Assembly (NCBI GenBank): GCA_022494885.1 | Contig: JAGVSM010001251.1 | Span: 716,033-780,032 of the forward strand | DNA length: 64,000 nucleotides | Source of the DNA: Micrasema longulum | Lineage: Eukaryota > Arthropoda > Insecta > Trichoptera > Brachycentridae | Reading direction: 5' to 3' | Part shown: piece by piece, positions 58,461 to 64,000 of the stretch | Numbering within the stretch: position 1 is the stretch's first letter | How the letters are laid out: the number at the start of each line of letters is the position of its first letter | Program-made: the position numbers and the translations under genes | The notes under the pieces: generated by a model | Seen by the model: only the letters and a program-made list of their open reading frames with translations | What the model was told of the DNA's origin: nothing | The model's database searches: none

Positions 58461-60570
58461 AAATAAAGACGTGGGCAAAGAGCTGGTATTGATTTAGATA
58501 GAAAGACCGAATACTTCGGTGAAATTGTTTAAAAGCAGGTTTTCTTTAATAATTTATATTTATTATAAATTTATTTAGTTTTTTTTTGTAATTTTCATTA
58601 AAAAATTTATTTCTCTTATTTTTTATATTAAAAACTTAAACCTTCTACTTTAAGGACTACAATGACTTACCTTGAAAATTACAAAAATACATAAGAGAAA
58701 AATTTAAAATCAACATAAAAAAGTACGTGATAAATTCATTAACCAGACGAGACGTTGCATGACTAGATCTTATCTTATTTCTTATTTAATTCAAACGGGT
58801 TTTTAAAATACAAAATAAATAAAACACAACCCTCAAAAATTCTGGCTTACAAACAAGTAGTAAGTTCACAAAATGACTGTTTTTGTAATATTTTTTGTTT
58901 TCAAATTCCTGATTTTAAATTCTTTTAAAATGGTTCTTTGTATAATAATTAGTTTTTAGCTTTATGATGTCAGTAATTATGCATGTACTCGTATGTTCAT
59001 TAGTATATTTTTGTACCTTTTACATTATTTTTAAATGACTTTTTTCTTTTCTTATTCTTTAAATTTAAATTTATCTTGTTTCTATTTCCTTTATTTTTAT
59101 AACTGTATATAGGTTAATGTATTTTTATTTTATTTGCAATTTTTAGTGCCTAACAATTGTTAATTGCTTTTATTTTGATACCGATAATGTACTTAATCAA
59201 TAGCTTACACTACTGTAGAAATTTTTTATTGACTGTTTTCACAATTTTTGTTTATATGTTTTCTTATTTTCTGTATAGAATATATGTAAAAACTGTTATT
59301 TTTTTCCCTAATAAAAATAAATAAATAATTCGAACTGTACTCGAGAAAGACACAAAAGTAAAAAAATAAAACAGCATGAACTGGAACGAATTTTGAATAA
59401 GAAATAAAATAGAAGTATAAATTAATTATTCTTTAGTTAATTAAATGTAATTGATTATTACAGTGTGCTTTATATATTTATTTATTTATTTATTTATTCA
59501 CATTCTTTATCAAAATACAATTCCATATATGTTTCCCAATATCCGTTATTTATTACATCTATCTATGTAGATAAACCGGTACCAAGATGATGATGCAAGT
59601 TGTATCTGTATCGCGTGGTATCGGTAGGGTATCGCACGCGTTACATTATGAATTACTACAAACAATAATAAATTAAATATAAAAATATACTTAAATATAT
59701 ATGACTACGTAGGGGGTGAAATCCAGTCTTTTGTCTACAACCATTTGAACAAAATCAAAATATTGACATTAAAACATGCGTTTTATTACACCATATTTAT
59801 ATATATTTACAAAAACATAAAATCCAAAAAAATAATTTTATACTAACGAATAGGCTGAACGACGCAGAGCCGATTTCACCAAATAAATTTAAAAAAACAG
59901 CTGTTACTTTTGAATGCCGTAGTAACAAAATCTTTTTTTTAATCCTAAAAAAATTAGCTAGTAAATAGGAACAAACCGAATTCTTGAAAATTTTTTGGGC
60001 CAGTTGCACCAAAAAAGGTTTCCAGGTAAATATTTATTCCGTTTTTGTGTAGAGAAAACCGTCTGTTTTCGCCATTACATCACGAGGGCCAAAAATAAAA
60101 AAGAGCAAGAAAAAAAAATATTTCATTCAGATTGTAGATCGCACAGTAGACTTAATCACTCCAGAAATAGTGTGAAAATAACCCAACAACTCCGCATAGA
60201 CATTTGCAGTCAGATTTATGCGGACCAGGGGAGAATCGTAAGCATACTTTGTACTACGGTGCTTTCACGTTGGGTTTTTTGGTATTTCTCATAGGATACG
60301 GACGTATCTGGGGCAGTAAATTTGAGCGTTCTATGAAATTGTGTTCTTGAAACTTTTTGTATAAACTTGTTTGACGTAGGTACTACTCATTTGAGCTGAA
60401 ATTTAAATATTTTTATTAGAAATTTAATTTTGCAAAAACCTGCCTCATCAGTTAGCATGCCATTGAGTTATATAAATATTAAAAAAACCAGTCTCAACAT
60501 GTTTGCGTTCTCTATAAAAACAAATGTCATTTTATATTTTTAAAACTTAGTGCTGAGATGAGAAAACAAA
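58461..60570. other. AT-rich tract, LINE-like tails
   Basis: 59300-59325 (ccctaataaaaataaataaat) and 59472-59499 ((TATT)n) look like retroelement 3' tails in opposite orientations. A family G fragment lies at 59705-59770. The less AT-rich patch at 60050-60310 is unclassified; its open frame starts at a TTG. Confidence 0.4.
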
Positions 60571-60589
60571 TTATACGGAAAATAAAACC

Positions 60590-60865
60590 AAAATCTTGAA
60601 CGAGTGTTTTTGACTTGATGGCGGCTTCTCTAGGGTAAAATTTCTAAAAAAGGAAATATAGTGGAGAAAAGTCCACCTTAAAGTGTAGTGCTTGGTGCGT
60701 TCGTTTTTCAACATGAAATATTTGCAACGGTCTTTCACTTCAAGTCCCTGGATTGGCACCTGAAGCGTAAGACTCATGACCTTACCTTCCTGCAACACAT
60801 GATCGAGATACACCGCATGTTCTTTTCTAACTCAGTGCCCTATGTACCATAATGTGCGATGTATA
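60590..60865 (+). repeat. SINE S2, copy 7, with the same 5' extension as copy 5
   Basis: tgtttttgacttgatggcgg to aaggaaatatagtggagaaa, then a decayed head (aagtgtagtgcttggtgc) and S2 body ctggattggcacctgaagcg. Confidence 0.75.
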
Positions 60866-61156
60866 GTCTCTACGAATATATAATTATTTATTTTTCATGT
60901 ACATTTTTAAAAACTTGTAGTTATATTTGTAGAAGTAGATATTTTAATTAAAATATCATATCTACCTAATCCTAGCCATAAACTTAAGCGGATGCAATTC
61001 GGTAGGCAAAGCCATATATTGTGAATGCCCCTCGAAAGCCTTAACTACGCTGCTTCCTAATGCCTACTTTACAAGGCATCGAATTTCGACATTCGTCCTG
61101 GACGTCCATCGCTCACGATTTGTAGGCAATTCTTGGTATGGTAAACAGCAATGACA

Positions 61157-61300
61157 GGCGCCATAGCGCAGTTAGTTGGACGGCCAACTGAGAATCTGGC
61201 ATCGCGGGCTCGATTCTTGGCAGTTGAAAAAAAAATTCAAGACGTTTTTTTCCCAATGCGGAATATTAGTGCTAAGGAAGCTTACATAAAAAAAATGTTG
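61157..61300 (+). repeat. tRNA-derived SINE, fourth type (S4)
   Basis: ggcgccatagcgcagttagt with A-box character and B box ggctcgattcttgg (61207-61220), then an A-rich run. The acceptor halves do not pair, so not a functional tRNA. The only copy in the window. Confidence 0.65.
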
Positions 61301-63519
61301 TCATGCGCGCGATAAAAAAAATAAGCTTTTAATTGTCAGCTGAAGTTTCTCGTAAACGTACAAAAAAATAAATAAAATGACATTAATAAAACCAAACTAC
61401 TGTGAACTAAGGACCAAGTTCTTATGAATCAATTAGTGACATGAGTGTTGTGATAGATATTCAATTTCCGGAAAGCGAACTCACAAATTAGCTGAATTCA
61501 GCGACTGGGACAGGCGGAGTAATTTCGAAATTTAAAAAGTTTAAAAAATCATAAAGCCGATACATCAAAATGAAAAAAATAATTTGTAGCTTAGTTTAAC
61601 TAGGCTATTTACAAATTAAAAAAAACATTGAGTTTCCATATTTGTCTGAATGTTGTGCTGTTTTTTTCATAACTTTTTTTCATCCTTTCTTTGCCACCTG
61701 CTTACAAACTTCTTAAATATAATGTTAGCGGGTTATTCCCTTAGTAAAAATAAAACATCTTGATTTGATTGTTCACAGTTACACCTTTTTTCAATGCTCA
61801 CTATTTTGGTGTTTATTTGTTAGATACGCAGATATAATTTTGTTAATTAAGGCCACTAGGATAGAAGTTTATTTGTCTGTTTTCACATAATATCCTATAT
61901 CAGGGGCAAACCGTGTATAGAAGCGATTATGCGCAGCTTGCCATTATATTTGACTATCCATAATAATGTTTTATGGTTACTTTATTTGCAGAAAAACAAA
62001 CCAATAATAACTATTTCGAAAAATCTTGTATTTTTCTCAAAATACATATAAAAATATGAATAAAACGCGCCCAGCGCCAGTAATAACCCAATGAACTAGC
62101 CGATTGCTACAGCTTATTTCTTCAGACAAATTAGTGAACTATATTTTGAACATGTTAAACCCAGTGGCAAGATTTTTTTCCTAGAGTAAACTTTCAGATT
62201 TCACAAATTCTTTGAAGATTCTTGATTTGGAAAACAGTATTGCAAACCTTATTTCTTGGGGACTATTTTTCTTTGAGATGATACTTTTGACAAATGACTT
62301 GCAACACATGTGGCGCTCGACGTGGCCGTTTTTGGCATTATTCATTTCTAGAATAAATCGGCCAGTTGACATGTCAATTAAAATGAAAATACCTAGTACT
62401 GACTGAATTCATTGTGCTATTTTTTATAAACTTTCAAACAAGTTATGTGTTAAATTAATGCATAATATAGCTACACAATATAATGTATCACAAAGTTAAG
62501 TCGTTTGAGTTGATTTCATAGATGAGGTTTATTGTATCACACAGAACCACAGAAAAATAAGCAACTTATAGTATATATACATTATATTATGAACCTACTA
62601 TATAGCAACAAATAAATGTTTTTTTTTTTATAGCTTACCTGAAAATAAAATTACCGTTAGCCGCTTTCCTATATTACCTCCCACTCTTAAACTCATTTTT
62701 TATTTTAATGTATGTAATGCATATATACGAGTATATATCGTAAAATCGACAAAATGGCCATGTCTATCATTCGGAAATCTAATTTAATAATATATGAATT
62801 AACTTAAAATTATATGTTTTTCTAGAATTATCAAATCTATTTAATTACTTGTTTACCTTTGATAAAATTATTTTTTTAATTTTAAAATAAGGTTATCAAG
62901 TAGCTATTTACTGAAATTCTTCAAAATATATTTTTTGGGATTGAAGTATCCGGAATGATCTCACAAAGCGAATACGAGAGATGAAATTGAGGGGATTTTC
63001 CAAAACATACATTTCATGATTAAAACTGAAAGATGTAAAAAGAAATTTTCTTTCAAAATGTTATCTTTGCCAAATTTTGGCCCAGAGTAAAGGTAGTACA
63101 TTGATTAAAGTATTTTTTACGAGGTACTTTCAATTATTAAATTACACATATTTAAAACGCGTTTCTTCAAGTTATTAATAACGGTGGTACGAGTATCACC
63201 AATGTGATACCAATAATATTCACGTGATATAATATTATAACATAAAAGACAATCAATAATATTTTTAATGTCTCTAAATTTAAAAAAAAATCAATAACTT
63301 AATGAGTTTACTTATATAGTTCAGCGGCTGAAAATCATTATCTGGCCTTTTTAAATATTTTTTTAAGAACTGTAGAATTATTAGCGAATATTATATTTTA
63401 TCTATTCAATAAAGATTTTTACTCGTTTACTTCATGAGATGTAAAAATGAATAAATGTCGACGTTTTAACAAAATAATAATTAGTTTAGGTATTACAAGA
63501 GCTTGTTTTTTAACCTGTG
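61301..63519. other. AT-rich intergenic tract
   Basis: 61675-61745 (ccacctgcttacaaacttct, gttagcgggttattccctta) matches 14935-14990 (cacctgctgacaagcctc, cttagcgggtcattcc), a shared element of unknown class. Otherwise nothing recognised. Confidence 0.4.
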
Positions 63520-63705
63520 AGTCGCAACTCCCCTCTATCCTTACCCCTAGAAACTTAATTTTCTCTAACTTTTACCTTGCTCGTGACTGCGACTCCCCTA
63601 AGCAAGACAACAAATTTGTTCCTAGAAAGGGAGGTGGCAAGTTATTTTTCTACTCTTAAGGGGGTCGCGTATTCAAAAAGGGTTGAAAAAAACTTTGCTA
63701 GAGTA
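63520..63705 (-). mobile_element. hAT-type MITE
   Basis: On the minus strand the end reads tcaaccctttttgaatacgc then gacccccttaag, the typical subterminal sequence of hAT MITEs. A partner gcgactcccctaag lies inside at 63589-63602 and gtgagtcgcaactcccc at the left. The extreme terminus is not clear. Confidence 0.5.
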
Positions 63706-64000
63706 ATACAAATAATTATTTTATATCGTTTGTCATATTAAGTTTATCAATTATGAAAATTTCAGATGTCATTTTCTCTTCATACCTTTTTTTTATTTCT
63801 TTATTTTTCCATACACTATTTACATAAAAATAAAATTACAAAAAAAGCTTTAAAAAAAAATCTTAAAATTAAGCTAAAACATGAATTGGGAAAAATGCCC
63901 ACAAAGACTACAGCGTCTGAGCGTGGGCCATTCCTTTTTAAATTATAAAAAAAATAATAGCACATATATATGGTATGACATGAACATGAGAAGAGAAGAG
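63706..64000. other. A/T-rich end of window
   Basis: Contains a family-E-like hairpin gcccacaaag...gagcgtgggc (63897-63928). No gene. Confidence 0.35.

Noticed and set aside
61157..61228. tRNA genes at SINE heads (61157, 46226, 12128, 9673)
   Set aside because: Only A- and B-box-like sequences are present. Acceptor and D/T stems do not pair, and SINE bodies follow.
1..64000. A defence island, toxin, viral or metabolic gene cluster
   Set aside because: No such proteins are visible on either strand; the only supported host gene is the DIP-type receptor.

Overview
This window looks like AT-rich arthropod (almost certainly insect) nuclear DNA. It holds one recognisable host gene, on the + strand: the 3' half of a Dpr-interacting-protein (DIP) type immunoglobulin-superfamily gene. 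Six coding exons run from about 25.6 to 40.4 kb. They encode the second Ig domain (two exons), the third Ig domain (two exons), a short juxtamembrane exon, and a last exon with a GPI-anchor type hydrophobic tail and the stop codon. Every splice junction is phase 1 and the internal exons are 159, 129, 138, 150 and 69 bp, all multiples of three. I found no signal-peptide or Ig1 exons in the first 25.6 kb, so the gene probably starts upstream of the window. The exact DIP paralogue and the insect order are not resolved.

Layout. 1-25.6 kb: probably one very long intron, AT-rich and loaded with transposon relics. These include tRNA-derived SINEs, a complete but dead DD37D mariner-type element (8511-9573), a PIF/Harbinger transposase start (14.5 kb), an RTE-like LINE with a clean solo LTR nested in it (21.9-24.0 kb), and one unusual CpG- and GC-richer island (20.19-20.80 kb). 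25.6-40.4 kb: the DIP exons, separated by introns of 8.4 kb, 4.0 kb, 89 bp, 1.25 kb and 274 bp that also carry repeats. 40.4-64 kb: 3' UTR and intergenic DNA, with more LINE tails, SINEs, pogo/Tigger-like and hAT-like ends, simple repeats, and no further gene that I can support.

The gene's expected job, from family knowledge, is neuronal cell-surface recognition: DIPs bind Dpr proteins in synaptic partner matching. The repeats are not part of that pathway, but several may matter for RNA processing. A ~96% identical inverted repeat pair sits in the two introns flanking the 34.1 kb exon, and a foldback hairpin lies 107 bp upstream of the 38.3 kb exon.

The most interesting structural signal is a set of small palindromic repeats (31.7, 38.1, 39.3, 39.7, 41.6, 48.3 and 57.0 kb) whose centres resemble type-I hammerhead ribozymes: CUGANGA, a stem, GAAA, a short often palindromic loop, then UH. 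The inverted arms would act as a long stem I. The copy at 56.9-57.0 kb keeps a full CUGAUGA...GAAA core. Hammerheads are known from Penelope-like elements, but no Penelope coding sequence is visible here. All protein and family calls come from reading translations, not from searches.
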